Of a stretch of 64,000 bases of DNA, positions 16,162 through 24,077 are shown piece by piece. How positions within the stretch are numbered: position 1 is the first letter of the stretch; each line of letters begins with the position of its first letter. The stretch comes from Dyadobacter fermentans DSM 18053 (lineage in GTDB: Bacteria; Bacteroidota; Bacteroidia; Cytophagales; Spirosomataceae): NCBI RefSeq assembly GCF_000023125.1, contig NC_013037.1, forward strand, positions 4,546,001 through 4,610,000, in the 5' to 3' direction. The position numbers and the translations under genes were made by a program. The notes below the pieces were generated by a model. It made no database searches. It was not told the DNA's origin and saw only the letters and a list, made by a program, of their open reading frames with translations.

Positions 16162-16539
16162 ATGGAAACGATCAAAGAAATCTCCCTGAATAGCGAATGC
16201 GTCGTCATCACCGCTCATTGTGTAATGCTTTCCAACTCTACATTCAATGATGTAAATATGAGCAACATATCGATCGTGGATGCCAATTTGAGCGATTTGC
16301 ATATTGAAGGCGCACAACTCGGCGGTGCGGTGTTCGAAAACATAGGCATGTGCCCACCCGACCATCCCATGTATGATCCGAATGCGGAACAGCGCCCGCT
16401 ACTTTTTAAGCATTGTGATTTGCACAAGAGTAAGTTAGTGAATTGCGACCTAAGCGGCGTAGAGATTTCCGACTGCAATATCGAAGGATTAAAAGTTAAT
16501 GGCATACTGATCTCCGATTTGCTGGCAACCAGAAGTTAA
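16162..16539 (+). CDS. Small pentapeptide-repeat-like protein
   Basis: The 125-residue protein has stretches fitting a right-handed quadrilateral beta-helix with a hydrophobic residue every fifth position: STFNDVNMSNISIVDANLSDLHIEGAQLGG in the first half, and HCDLHKSKLVNCDLSGVEISDCNIEGLKV in the second. A Pro-rich loop (MCPPDHPMYDPNAEQRP) separates the two halves. There is no signal peptide, so it is probably cytoplasmic. The role is unknown. The ATG at 16162 is preferred to 16117 because MPDKKLIIKPKQP adds nothing repeat-like. Confidence 0.65.
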   Translation: METIKEISLNSECVVITAHCVMLSNSTFNDVNMSNISIVDANLSDLHIEGAQLGGAVFENIGMCPPDHPMYDPNAEQRPLLFKHCDLHKSKLVNCDLSGVEISDCNIEGLKVNGILISDLLATRS

Positions 16540-16850
16540 ACGCAGAACTCTTCTCCTTTTCAACTTACTCCTAGCCGGAATTCACAAAGCTTCTCATCTC
16601 CGGCAGCCATTCTTTCTAACCCTTTCAGCTAGTGGACGATCTTTTTTACCGATCGTTTACTCAGCCTATGTGTTTGCACATCAGATTTTGGGAAGCGCCT
16701 GCCGCCGCTCCATATTCGGACATACAGCCTCCGCTGCTAAATCAAGTTTTTTTCGTATCACACTGTTTGCCTCCTCCTTTATGGGTGTATTAAGATTGTT
16801 TGATACCCTCGTTCGATAAGGCCAGCAATTTTAACAAAACGTCAATTTCT
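16540..16850. other. Intergenic leader region of the surface-protein locus
   Basis: These 311 bases contain no gene. Three inverted repeats are visible: GCCGGA/TCCGGC (16574-16579, 16599-16604), ACGATC/GATCGT (16636-16641, 16651-16656) and the palindrome ATGTG-N4-CACAT (16668-16681). The first may end the previous transcript; the last has the spacing of a Crp-like site. No exact TAnnTTTG box was found. Confidence 0.4.
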
Positions 16851-19835
16851 ATGAACACACATTCTATCAAAAAACTCCTATTCTGCTTTGCGATTTTGCT
16901 CGCGGCGAGCCTTTTGGCACACGCTCAACCTAAATTTCCTCCAACGGCTTATACTGTGTGCAACAACTGCGTTCCTCCGGGATACACTAAGCTTGATAAC
17001 AACTTCCACCCAGCTATATCCAGTCCCAACTATTATGGAACTATTGATAGTTGGCGACCTTACAATGGACAGGATGTACCACCTCCGCCTTCGAAATTTT
17101 CGCAACAACTGGGCAACTACCATCATAACTTTGTGACGTTACAAAGTTTTAATAATGCACAAGGGAATGATCAAGAAGAAATCGAGACTGTTGTCAGTGG
17201 ATTTAAACCTGGCAAGTCTTATACCTTTACCTATTCTGTATTATCGTCAGCACTAGCCTCCACAAATTTCGGCAAGTCAGCGAAGTTACGAATTTCAACC
17301 AGCGGACAATTCCCGTTTCTAGTTATTGAACAGGAGACCATTTTCGATATTGTGCGAAACTTTTGGATTTCCAAAACATTGACTTTTGTTGCGCCAGAGG
17401 AAACTTTGGTATTTAGACTTTCAGCAGGTGAAATGGATCCCGGAGCGATTGGTTTTGTCAATTTCGATATTGATGATTATCCATTTATCTGTAATGCAGG
17501 TTCCGCAGACGCTCCAGTTGCGCAAACAAATGTTGGTATCAGCTGTCCAAACAACACTTTTGACCTGACGACCATCGCCTCGAATGCCCCGGCAGGAATC
17601 AACAACGTGTGGTATACAAGCGCACTTCACACAGAAGCAAACAAGGTCACAGACCCCACCGCCGTACCAGTAGGAACTTACTACCTGTTTCGGTATGATC
17701 CTGTTTACGAATGCTTCAATGTGCAACAATCCAATTCTAAGGTAGAGGTGAAAAATTTGGGTGAAATATCCCTCAAAAGTGAAACAGCGGCCAATTTATG
17801 TCCTGAGACAACAGTAAATCTGGCAGATCAGGTAAACGGGCCGTTGCCATCAGGACATATAGTGCGGTGGTTTACCACAAAGGATCGATCTACTCAGGCG
17901 CTATTGAGTACCGTCGTTTCAACGAGTGACAAGTATTATGCCTTCTTATACAATTTCAGTACAGCCTGTTATTACAAGGAAATTGCGGAAGACTCTGTCA
18001 CAGTTACAATTAATACCCCGTGCTGCCAGGCTGGTATAGATCAGGTTAAATTGATTTCCAACAGTTTTAGCAATATAGATTGTGGACAGACGGTCAATCT
18101 TAATAGCCTGCTTAGCCCTAACAATACAATTCCCGACGGAGCAATGGTTGTGTGGTTCACTACCAACGACCGTGCGCCCGGTACAGTGGTATTTACGCCA
18201 AATGCTGTTGCCGCTGGTAAATATTATGCATTCATTTATGATGATGTCGCAAAGTGCTATAACACGGATGTTTCTACTGCTGAAGTTACTGTGACAGGAA
18301 TGAATGGGAACCAGGTGCCCCTTGATCAGACTGTTTTGATCAATCAATGTCCTTCAAAGACGGTTAATCTCCATACCAGTTACAGCGTAACGCCGCCTCC
18401 CGGATTTGACATCGTATTTTACAGCACTAAAAATCACGCGCCTGGGACTATTATGCTTTCCAATGCAAATACCACCGGCAAGTACTACGCATTTTATTTC
18501 AACGAAATAACCGGCTGTTTCAACACTGACGACTCCAAAGCTGAGGTGCAGGTAGTCATTGTGGATTGTACACCTTGCGCTGTTACCGGTTCCGAACAAG
18601 TCGACCTAAAAACTGATAGCAAAAGCAATCTTTGCCCCGCTACCACGGTAGATTTGTACTCCACCGTGCAAACCGGCGCTGTTCCCGCTGGCTCTGAGGT
18701 GGTTTGGTTTGACAACCCTTACCATTGGGGAACTGCCCTGACCGTGGCCGAAGCTTCTGCGATCAGTTCTTCGAAACGGTATTATGCTTTTTTACATGAT
18801 GTCATCAACGTGGGTTGCTACAACACGGGAGTTTCCGAATCTTATGTCGACGTTACCATTAATGCACCATGTGCCCCGGTTTGCAATGCGGGAACAAATC
18901 AGGTTGCTTTGAAACCGAATCCGGCAACAAACCTCTGCCCGGAGACAACGGTGAATCTTACCTCTCGTCTCGAGGGCCTGTTACCCAATTTTCCTCCCGG
19001 CTTGAAATATGTTTGGTATAATAACAAGAACCATAGCGGTCTGCCGCTCACCAATGTGACTAGCATTGCAACGGATGGGGACTATTATGTATTTGTTTAT
19101 GATGAGGTTAACAATTGCTTCAATACGGACGAATCCACCTCATTCGTGAAGGTGATTCTGCAAGAATGTAAAGTATATACCAACATCAAGGTAAAACTTC
19201 AGGGGGCAATGGGGCCTGGTACCGATATGCACAATAACCTCAGAACAGCGGGTTTGCTGCCAACGACTGACCCTTACAACCTGGGGTGTGACGCGCCTTC
19301 TGCGCTGGTTACCGACATCACCGACTGGGTAAAAGTGGAAATCCGAAGCGCCGTCGACCCGTCTAACATTCTGGAAGCAAAAAGCTTTATGCTAAAGACC
19401 GACGGTACGCTTGAAAGATATGATGGAGCAAGTCTGGTTCCTCCCTACTTCAAACCCGCATTTGAGCCGGTCCACATTGTGGTTAGGCATAGAAACCACG
19501 TCGCTATCATGAGCAAAGTGATCGACGATTTTAAAACTGGCCCGGTGGATTATGATTTCACGACGAGCTTGCAGCAATGCTACAACGACGGCTCAGCGCC
19601 ATTCCAGATGACAGAGGTAAATGGTATCTGGTGCATGAGTGCCGGCGACTTGACAGGCGACGAGACACTTGATGACGCCGATAACGCCTCGATGACCACC
19701 TTGTTCCATCAGGGAGTAATGAACCAGTACATACCGGCGGATCTCAACATGGATGGTGTAGTGGACGACGTGGATCTCTCATTGTTCAACCGCAGCTACT
19801 ACAATGGGCTATTCTCCATTATCACAAAGTACTAA
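16851..19835 (+). CDS. Secreted six-module repeat protein with dockerin-like C-terminus
   Basis: The 994-residue protein starts with a signal peptide (LLFCFAILLAASLLAHAQ). Residues about 25-210 form an N-terminal domain. Residues 214-773 hold six related modules of 85-100 residues, each with an NLCP..TVNL opening, a P.G..VVWF strand, GKYYAF.YD, and CYNTD.S.A.V.V at the end, so probably stacked Ig-like domains with a conserved Cys pair. The end (about 775-994) matches a C-terminal region common on Bacteroidota surface proteins, with paired calcium-loop-like motifs GDLTGDETLDDAD and DLNMDGVVDDVD. No T9SS sorting motif is evident. ATG 16851 is chosen over TTG 16800 because the signal peptide begins there. 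A T9SS protein follows after 35 bases, probably in one operon. Confidence 0.82.
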   Translation: MNTHSIKKLLFCFAILLAASLLAHAQPKFPPTAYTVCNNCVPPGYTKLDNNFHPAISSPNYYGTIDSWRPYNGQDVPPPPSKFSQQLGNYHHNFVTLQSFNNAQGNDQEEIETVVSGFKPGKSYTFTYSVLSSALASTNFGKSAKLRISTSGQFPFLVIEQETIFDIVRNFWISKTLTFVAPEETLVFRLSAGEMDPGAIGFVNFDIDDYPFICNAGSADAPVAQTNVGISCPNNTFDLTTIASNAPAGINNVWYTSALHTEANKVTDPTAVPVGTYYLFRYDPVYECFNVQQSNSKVEVKNLGEISLKSETAANLCPETTVNLADQVNGPLPSGHIVRWFTTKDRSTQALLSTVVSTSDKYYAFLYNFSTACYYKEIAEDSVTVTINTPCCQAGIDQVKLISNSFSNIDCGQTVNLNSLLSPNNTIPDGAMVVWFTTNDRAPGTVVFTPNAVAAGKYYAFIYDDVAKCYNTDVSTAEVTVTGMNGNQVPLDQTVLINQCPSKTVNLHTSYSVTPPPGFDIVFYSTKNHAPGTIMLSNANTTGKYYAFYFNEITGCFNTDDSKAEVQVVIVDCTPCAVTGSEQVDLKTDSKSNLCPATTVDLYSTVQTGAVPAGSEVVWFDNPYHWGTALTVAEASAISSSKRYYAFLHDVINVGCYNTGVSESYVDVTINAPCAPVCNAGTNQVALKPNPATNLCPETTVNLTSRLEGLLPNFPPGLKYVWYNNKNHSGLPLTNVTSIATDGDYYVFVYDEVNNCFNTDESTSFVKVILQECKVYTNIKVKLQGAMGPGTDMHNNLRTAGLLPTTDPYNLGCDAPSALVTDITDWVKVEIRSAVDPSNILEAKSFMLKTDGTLERYDGASLVPPYFKPAFEPVHIVVRHRNHVAIMSKVIDDFKTGPVDYDFTTSLQQCYNDGSAPFQMTEVNGIWCMSAGDLTGDETLDDADNASMTTLFHQGVMNQYIPADLNMDGVVDDVDLSLFNRSYYNGLFSIITKY
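17490..19169 (+). repeat. Six tandem protein modules within the surface-protein gene
   Basis: Six consecutive units of about 270-300 bases each encode the repeated pattern described for the host gene. They have diverged clearly in sequence, so the array is old rather than a recent expansion. Each unit carries a cysteine near the start (LCP or similar) and one in the CYNTD or CFNTD motif. Confidence 0.8.
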
Positions 19836-19870
19836 ATAGCAACGCACATTGAACCTAATCAACTGATAAT

Positions 19871-20986
19871 ATGAGATTTTTAGCTAAATATAGATACATC
19901 GTCGCGTTCATGGCCATTGCCCTTGCGCCGACAGCGGCATCCGCACAAACCATTACCATTGACTTTCAAAACAAAGTGGTAAGTCCGGATGGTCTAACCT
20001 GGACGTTTGATATCGCCGCGAAAGGAATTGCGGTGGGAACGATTTACGAAGGACCCGACAATGACAACTGGCAGGCGATGAACATCAGGTTGGATTTGGA
20101 TTTGCCGGCAGGAGTTACCATTGTAGGTGGCTCAGGATCTGGCGAGCTTGCAAATACCACCGGCCAGGTAGGCGTTCAGACGGCTGTTCCCGGTATAGGG
20201 TCAGTTGGCAAATCCGCACTTGGATTGACAATCGCAAGATCGGCTCCTCCGGGCTTGCCTGGCCAGCAGGACATTAATGTCAACGACTACACCAAGCTTG
20301 CCACATTTACCGTCACTTTCTCGGGACAGGTGTTTAATAGCACCAAAGCGTATCCGCGACTGGCTCTGAACAAAGATGGAAGTTCCTGGACCAACGTCTC
20401 TGATTCTAAACGTCGTCCCATCTCTTTCGGCGGAGCTCCTGGCTCCACAATGGGCACCATTACGCTCCCGGTCAAACTGGTGAACTTCGATGCAAAAAAG
20501 GAAAATAGAACCGCTCATCTGACCTGGGCAACATCCGAAGAGATCGATGCAGCCTATTTTGAAGTTCAAAAGAGCTCCGATGGGAAAAGCTGGAACGCCA
20601 TTTCAAAAGTGAACGCCCAAGGTGATTCCAAACAGGTAACAAAATACGAGTCAACAGATGCATCACCGTACGGCGGTACCAACCTTTACCGACTTCACAT
20701 GGTAGACCTGGACGGTAGCGACGCATACAGCACAATACGGAGTCTGGTGTTCGAAAGCACTTCCGTTGCACTTTACCCCAATCCCGCCCAGAAGGCGTTG
20801 TACGTAAAAACCGATGCAAATGAGAAGGTGAAGGCGGTTGACATTACCGACTTGCAAGGACGAGTGATTTATAAAGGCAATGCAACTGCTATCGATACAG
20901 ATCAATACGCGGCTGGAAAATATGTAGTGAGCGTTACGCTGGAAAACGGCACTGTCAGCAGGCATGAAGTGATTATAGCACCATAA
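19871..20986 (+). CDS. Surface protein with T9SS C-terminal sorting domain and cohesin-like N-domain
   Basis: The 371-residue protein has a signal peptide ending in TAASAQ. Residues about 25-200 look like a beta-sandwich domain of the cohesin/CBM type (NIRLDLDLPAGVTIVGG, ATFTVTFSGQVFNSTKAYPRL). Then comes the common Bacteroidota linker domain LPVKLVNFDAKKENRTAHLTW...IDAAYFEVQKSSDGKSW. The last 75 residues are a type A T9SS sorting domain: VALYPNPAQKALYV, then ITDLQGRVIYKG, and YVVSVTLENGTVSRHEVII. It should therefore cross the outer membrane by T9SS and be attached to the cell surface. The cohesin comparison is inference from fold-like pattern and from the dockerin-like neighbour upstream. 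Confidence 0.85.
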   Translation: MRFLAKYRYIVAFMAIALAPTAASAQTITIDFQNKVVSPDGLTWTFDIAAKGIAVGTIYEGPDNDNWQAMNIRLDLDLPAGVTIVGGSGSGELANTTGQVGVQTAVPGIGSVGKSALGLTIARSAPPGLPGQQDINVNDYTKLATFTVTFSGQVFNSTKAYPRLALNKDGSSWTNVSDSKRRPISFGGAPGSTMGTITLPVKLVNFDAKKENRTAHLTWATSEEIDAAYFEVQKSSDGKSWNAISKVNAQGDSKQVTKYESTDASPYGGTNLYRLHMVDLDGSDAYSTIRSLVFESTSVALYPNPAQKALYVKTDANEKVKAVDITDLQGRVIYKGNATAIDTDQYAAGKYVVSVTLENGTVSRHEVIIAP

Positions 20987-21078
20987 ACTTCAAGATCTCA
21001 CACCATAAACGTACGGCGACATTCACAGACAGCAACACTATTGCTTTGATTCAGTTTGTGGATAGTGTGTGAACCAGC

Positions 21079-21122
21079 AAATTCCGGACTGCCCGCTTGG
21101 GTGTCCGGAATTTCATTTTTTC
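21079..21122 (+). terminator. Terminator after the surface-protein locus
   Basis: A perfect 11-bp stem (21079-21089 with 21103-21113) closes a 13-base loop and is followed by CATTTTTT. It lies 93 bases after the T9SS gene and just before the leftward barrel gene, and so may act in both directions. Confidence 0.8.
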
Positions 21123-21142
21123 CCCAAAGTAGATTTCATCTC

Positions 21143-21724
21143 TTAAAATCTGACACTCAGTCCGCCGTTCAAAACACCTTTGTAGCCGTAACCCATTTCC
21201 AAAAATATGCCGGCCTTGTCCCCTATCCGCAAACCCACCGGACTGGCCTGGAATGTGTAGCCGGAGTCAGTGTTCACTTCTGTTTCATAAAAGGTGCTGC
21301 GTTTAACAAAAAATCCGATACCAGCGGCCCCGTAAAACTGGAAACCCCGCTGCTTGATCCAAAACAATGTGGCTTCGCCGGCGGTGGTCAGGGAGCGGCG
21401 TTTCCAGCGGTCGTCGTCGACAAAGTCGGGAATCCACTGGTCGGCAGAGGGATTGTAAACAGAGCTGCCGCCCACCGCAAGCCTTTCAGAAACGTGGTAC
21501 TTGTAACTTACCGACCACGCCGCACCTGTAACCCGCACATCTTTCGGCTCGTTGATCAGCGCGCTTATCCAAAGAATGACCGCATCGGAAAGCGCATTTT
21601 CGGAAGTGAGTATTCCCGCGCCGATGTTCAATTCCTGTTTGCTCCTGTCCTGGGCCTTCGACGGCGCAAATACGCAGCACATCACGCCGCATAAAATGAT
21701 GGTTTTAATGAGCAGAAAGTTCAT
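21143..21724 (-). CDS. Predicted outer-membrane beta-barrel protein
   Basis: The 193-residue protein has a signal peptide (MNFLLIKTIILCGVMCC, cleavage near SKAQ). The rest alternates polar and hydrophobic residues in barrel-like strands such as WSVSYKYHV, ATLFWIKQRGFQFYGAAGIGFFV and GIFLEMGYGYKGVLNGGLSVRF. It ends with Phe, as barrel proteins inserted by BamA usually do. The size suits an eight-stranded barrel. No specific family is recognised. It is divergent from the Crp/Fnr regulator across a region carrying three operator-like palindromes, so it is a good candidate target of that regulator. Confidence 0.75.
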   Translation of the reverse strand: MNFLLIKTIILCGVMCCVFAPSKAQDRSKQELNIGAGILTSENALSDAVILWISALINEPKDVRVTGAAWSVSYKYHVSERLAVGGSSVYNPSADQWIPDFVDDDRWKRRSLTTAGEATLFWIKQRGFQFYGAAGIGFFVKRSTFYETEVNTDSGYTFQASPVGLRIGDKAGIFLEMGYGYKGVLNGGLSVRF

Positions 21725-21777
21725 AGCGAGTAGTTTTTATTGTACTCAAATTAACTTCCCTGCTATTATTTTATATC

Positions 21778-21837
21778 TTGTCAGAAGACATCAGTTCAAC
21801 TTGTCGTACGACAAGATTTTGCATTGTCGCCGGACAA
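21778..21837. promoter_or_regulatory. Array of three FNR/CRP-type palindromes
   Basis: Three 14-base sites of form TTGTC-N4-GACAA lie at 21778-21791 (last base differs), 21801-21814 and 21824-21837. Their centres are exactly 23 bp apart. The layout equals the FNR box TTGAT-N4-ATCAA with another half-site sequence. They sit between the divergent barrel gene and the Crp/Fnr-family gene, as expected for autoregulation and control of the neighbour. Confidence 0.75.
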
Positions 21838-21866
21838 GTCCCACCCTTCATGTTTCAATTTCTCCC

Positions 21867-22472
21867 ATGCAACTCTCCGAAGACATAAAGCCGCTGCATC
21901 ACCTGCTCGAAGCCTCCAAGTTCATGGTTTCGGACGAGATCCGGGAGAAGTTTCAGCAAAACCTGAAAAGGTTTATGATCCCGAAAGGCCGCGTGCTCGT
22001 CGATCTGGGACAGGTTAGCCCGTCGCTGTATTTCATTGAAAAAGGGGTGATGCGCACGTACTACCTGCGCGGCTCGGAGGATATTACCTCGTTGCTTGTC
22101 TCGGAAGGTGACATTGTTTGCATTGCGGAAAGCTTTTTGCTGCAAAAACTTTCAAATGAAGTTTTGGAAACACTGGAAGACACGACGGTTTATGCGCTCT
22201 CCTACGATTCGTACCGCAAGCTCGTCGAAGAAGATGCCTACATGGGCAAACTGGCCGTGAAGTTACTGGAACAGCATCTGATCAATTTTACCGACAAGGT
22301 GAAAGTTTTCAAATATCTGTCTGTCGAAGAGCGCATTGCACATTATATCAGCCAGCCGTCGTCGCTTTTCCGCCGCATCCCCGATCATTATATTGCCACT
22401 TACCTTGGCACCACGCCGGCGACTTTCAGCCGTTGCCTGAAAACGGTCCCGTTCGAAAAGAGTCGTCCCTAA
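21867..22472 (+). CDS. Crp/Fnr-family transcription regulator
   Basis: The 201-residue protein has a cyclic-nucleotide-binding-like beta-roll (KGRVLVDLGQVSPSLYFIEKG at about residues 38-58, SEGDIVCIAESF near 77-88) and a dimerisation helix (about 110-150). A C-terminal winged helix contains ISQPSSLFRRIPDHYIATYLGTTPATFSRCLK. The conserved Arg-Ser cAMP pocket of E. coli CRP is not obvious, so the ligand is unknown. This group in Bacteroidota often responds to stress or redox signals. The frame is open far upstream, but ATG 21867 gives the family-like start MQLSEDIKPLHHLLE. It has three putative operator sites just upstream and ends two bases before the convergent ABC gene. Confidence 0.88.
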   Translation: MQLSEDIKPLHHLLEASKFMVSDEIREKFQQNLKRFMIPKGRVLVDLGQVSPSLYFIEKGVMRTYYLRGSEDITSLLVSEGDIVCIAESFLLQKLSNEVLETLEDTTVYALSYDSYRKLVEEDAYMGKLAVKLLEQHLINFTDKVKVFKYLSVEERIAHYISQPSSLFRRIPDHYIATYLGTTPATFSRCLKTVPFEKSRP

Positions 22473-22474
22473 TA

Positions 22475-23173
22475 TTATTCCCCTCGCTTTTTCATTTGAA
22501 AAGTGGGTTTGGTGGCCGTGTAGCCATATTCCGCGAGTTGTGAACCTGCGTCTGTCAGCAAAATACTCCTTCCCACCGGAGCGATCAGGTAAGTTTCGTG
22601 TGCCAGCCTGAGCACGTCTTCATAGGCGTGATCGGAAATAAGGATGCCTTTACGGGCGCTTTGTTGCCGGATGGCTGTGCTCATTAACTCGATATTGAGC
22701 GGCGAAAGGGCGGCAAATGGCTCGTCCAACAAGGTGAAAGCCACGGGCATCATCAGCACCAGCAACGTTCCCACGAGTCGTCGGTTACCCACCGATAGGT
22801 CGGCCATACGCGTGTGCTCGAATGCTTGAAGGCTTTCGAAATGTTCACACAAATTTGTAAACTCAACCCCATACAACTTGCATACATGGCCCACCCGCAA
22901 TGCCGACGGCAGAAATGGCTGCTGCGGCAGATAGCTGATCAATCCTTGTTCCTTATAAGGATGCGAAAAATAGTGCCCATCTACCCGAACCGATTGGCTG
23001 TGCCCACGAAGTGTCCCGAACATCATCTGCATCAGGCTTGATTTGCCCGTTCCATTTCGCCCCAGTAACGCGGTGATGTGCCCCGTTTGCAGCTTGATGT
23101 AAATGCTTTGCAGGATTTTTTGGCCATCATATTCCAGCCACATGCTGTCTGCTTCAAGCATACGTTCGCTCAT
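22475..23173 (-). CDS. ABC transporter ATP-binding protein with unusual signature
   Basis: The 232-residue ATPase has Walker A GRNGTGKSS near residues 38-46, a Q-loop region YLPQQPF near 82, and Walker B VAFTLLDEPF near 155-164. The signature is LSVGNRR instead of LSGGQ. A His in LISDHAYED fits the switch. It should power a transporter at the inner membrane. The start at 23173 is chosen because its ATG overlaps the stop of the upstream gene as ATGA; an ATG at 23182 would add three residues. The only apparent partner is the 108-residue membrane protein encoded just upstream, which is small for a permease, so the transporter type is uncertain. Confidence 0.82.
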   Translation of the reverse strand: MSERMLEADSMWLEYDGQKILQSIYIKLQTGHITALLGRNGTGKSSLMQMMFGTLRGHSQSVRVDGHYFSHPYKEQGLISYLPQQPFLPSALRVGHVCKLYGVEFTNLCEHFESLQAFEHTRMADLSVGNRRLVGTLLVLMMPVAFTLLDEPFAALSPLNIELMSTAIRQQSARKGILISDHAYEDVLRLAHETYLIAPVGRSILLTDAGSQLAEYGYTATKPTFQMKKRGE

Positions 23174-23496
23174 TTGATCCATACGTGCAAAGTTTGAACC
23201 ACACCCATAGCTAAAAAGAACAGCACAAAGTCGATCAGGAAAGCGAAGGCAAACAGCCTGCGTTGGGAAAGGTTTGCATTGGCATAAAAGAAAAACAAAT
23301 GCGCGTACCTGCTGCGAACAATGTAAGTGGTAATGCCTTGCAAAAACAGCTTAAAAAGCACCATTGCAGGCAAAACTCCGCCGAGGTCGCGCCCGACCGG
23401 CATGCCGAGCGCCAGCCAGGCGATCGCCGGAATAACCCAAAGATAAAATCCGAAAGAGCGGTAAAAAATGGCTAATAGATGCAGTTTGGCTTTCAT
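23170..23496 (-). CDS. Small membrane protein paired with the ABC ATPase
   Basis: The 108-residue protein has about three hydrophobic segments (FYLWVIPAIAWLALGM, LPAMVLFKLFLQGITTYIV, FAFAFLIDFVLFFLAMGVV) and basic loops. It overlaps the ATPase gene by the ATGA at 23170-23173, so the two are surely co-transcribed and probably coupled in translation. I do not recognise the family. It may be a membrane anchor or accessory piece of an export system. Confidence 0.65.
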   Translation of the reverse strand: MKAKLHLLAIFYRSFGFYLWVIPAIAWLALGMPVGRDLGGVLPAMVLFKLFLQGITTYIVRSRYAHLFFFYANANLSQRRLFAFAFLIDFVLFFLAMGVVQTLHVWIK

Positions 23497-23661
23497 TTGA
23501 AACGACTTCCCTGTGCTTTCCTGCTAATTTAGCCCGGCATGGACCGATTGATTCCGCTTTAAGAATTTTTAACAGCCTAATCACCAACCACTTCGCGATA
23601 GGTAGTGCCGGCGGTACCTGAATGCCCGCATTCGGCATTGTCGGAGCATTTCAAAGTTTTT

Positions 23662-23704
23662 AACTAAAATTTAGTTCAATAACGAAACCGCCGTTCTACC
23701 TTTG
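23662..23704 (+). promoter_or_regulatory. Operator palindrome and promoter of the blaI-like gene
   Basis: AACTAAAATTTAGTT (23662-23676) is a perfect 15-base palindrome. TACCTTTG (23697-23704) fits the -7 box. The palindrome ends 20 bases before that box and therefore covers the expected -33 position, which suits repression by the BlaI-type protein encoded 5 bases farther on. Confidence 0.65.
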
Positions 23705-23708
23705 GCGC

Positions 23709-24077
23709 ATGGAACTGATCAGTCATTCGGGGGAGAACATCATGCGCATTCTGTGGGAGCTGGGAGAAGGTGTGGTGCATGACATTATCGCAAAAATCCC
23801 CGATCCTAAACCGCCTTACACCACCGTTTCGTCCATCATCAGGCTGCTGGAAAAGAAGGGATTTGTGGGTCACAGGGCTTATGGCAAGACCTATGTGTAT
23901 TTTCCGGCCATTTCGCGCGACGAGTATGCGCGCAGGTCGTTTGCAGAGTTAATGCAGCACTATTTCCAGGGATCGCCACGAAACATGATCTCTTTCATTC
24001 TGGAAGAAAATACGTTCGAATCCGACGAACTGGACGATTTGAAGGGCTTGATAAATGCCCGTTATTCCAAATGCTGA
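23709..24077 (+). CDS. BlaI/MecI/CopY-family transcriptional repressor
   Basis: The 122-residue protein has the winged-helix of Penicillinase_R repressors: GENIMRILWELGEGVVHDIIAKI, then PPYTTVSSIIRLLEKKGFVGHRAYGKTYVYFP, and a C-terminal dimerisation helix set ending FESDELDDLKGLI. Such proteins bind short palindromes as dimers and are usually inactivated by a BlaR1 (M56) membrane protease encoded next door. No blaR1-like gene follows here; instead the 3' end overlaps the convergent hemJ gene by 16 bases. The gene is therefore an orphan repressor in this window. The start ATG at 23709 lies close to the -7 box, implying a leaderless or near-leaderless mRNA. Confidence 0.88.
   Translation: MELISHSGENIMRILWELGEGVVHDIIAKIPDPKPPYTTVSSIIRLLEKKGFVGHRAYGKTYVYFPAISRDEYARRSFAELMQHYFQGSPRNMISFILEENTFESDELDDLKGLINARYSKC

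Noticed and set aside
17490..19169. Possible CRISPR-like periodicity in the surface-protein gene
   Set aside because: The units are about 270-300 bases, coding and diverged, with no short identical repeats and spacers. No CRISPR array was seen elsewhere.
21552..21866. N-terminal extension of the Crp/Fnr frame
   Set aside because: It runs antisense through the barrel gene and across the operator array; the family start is at 21867.
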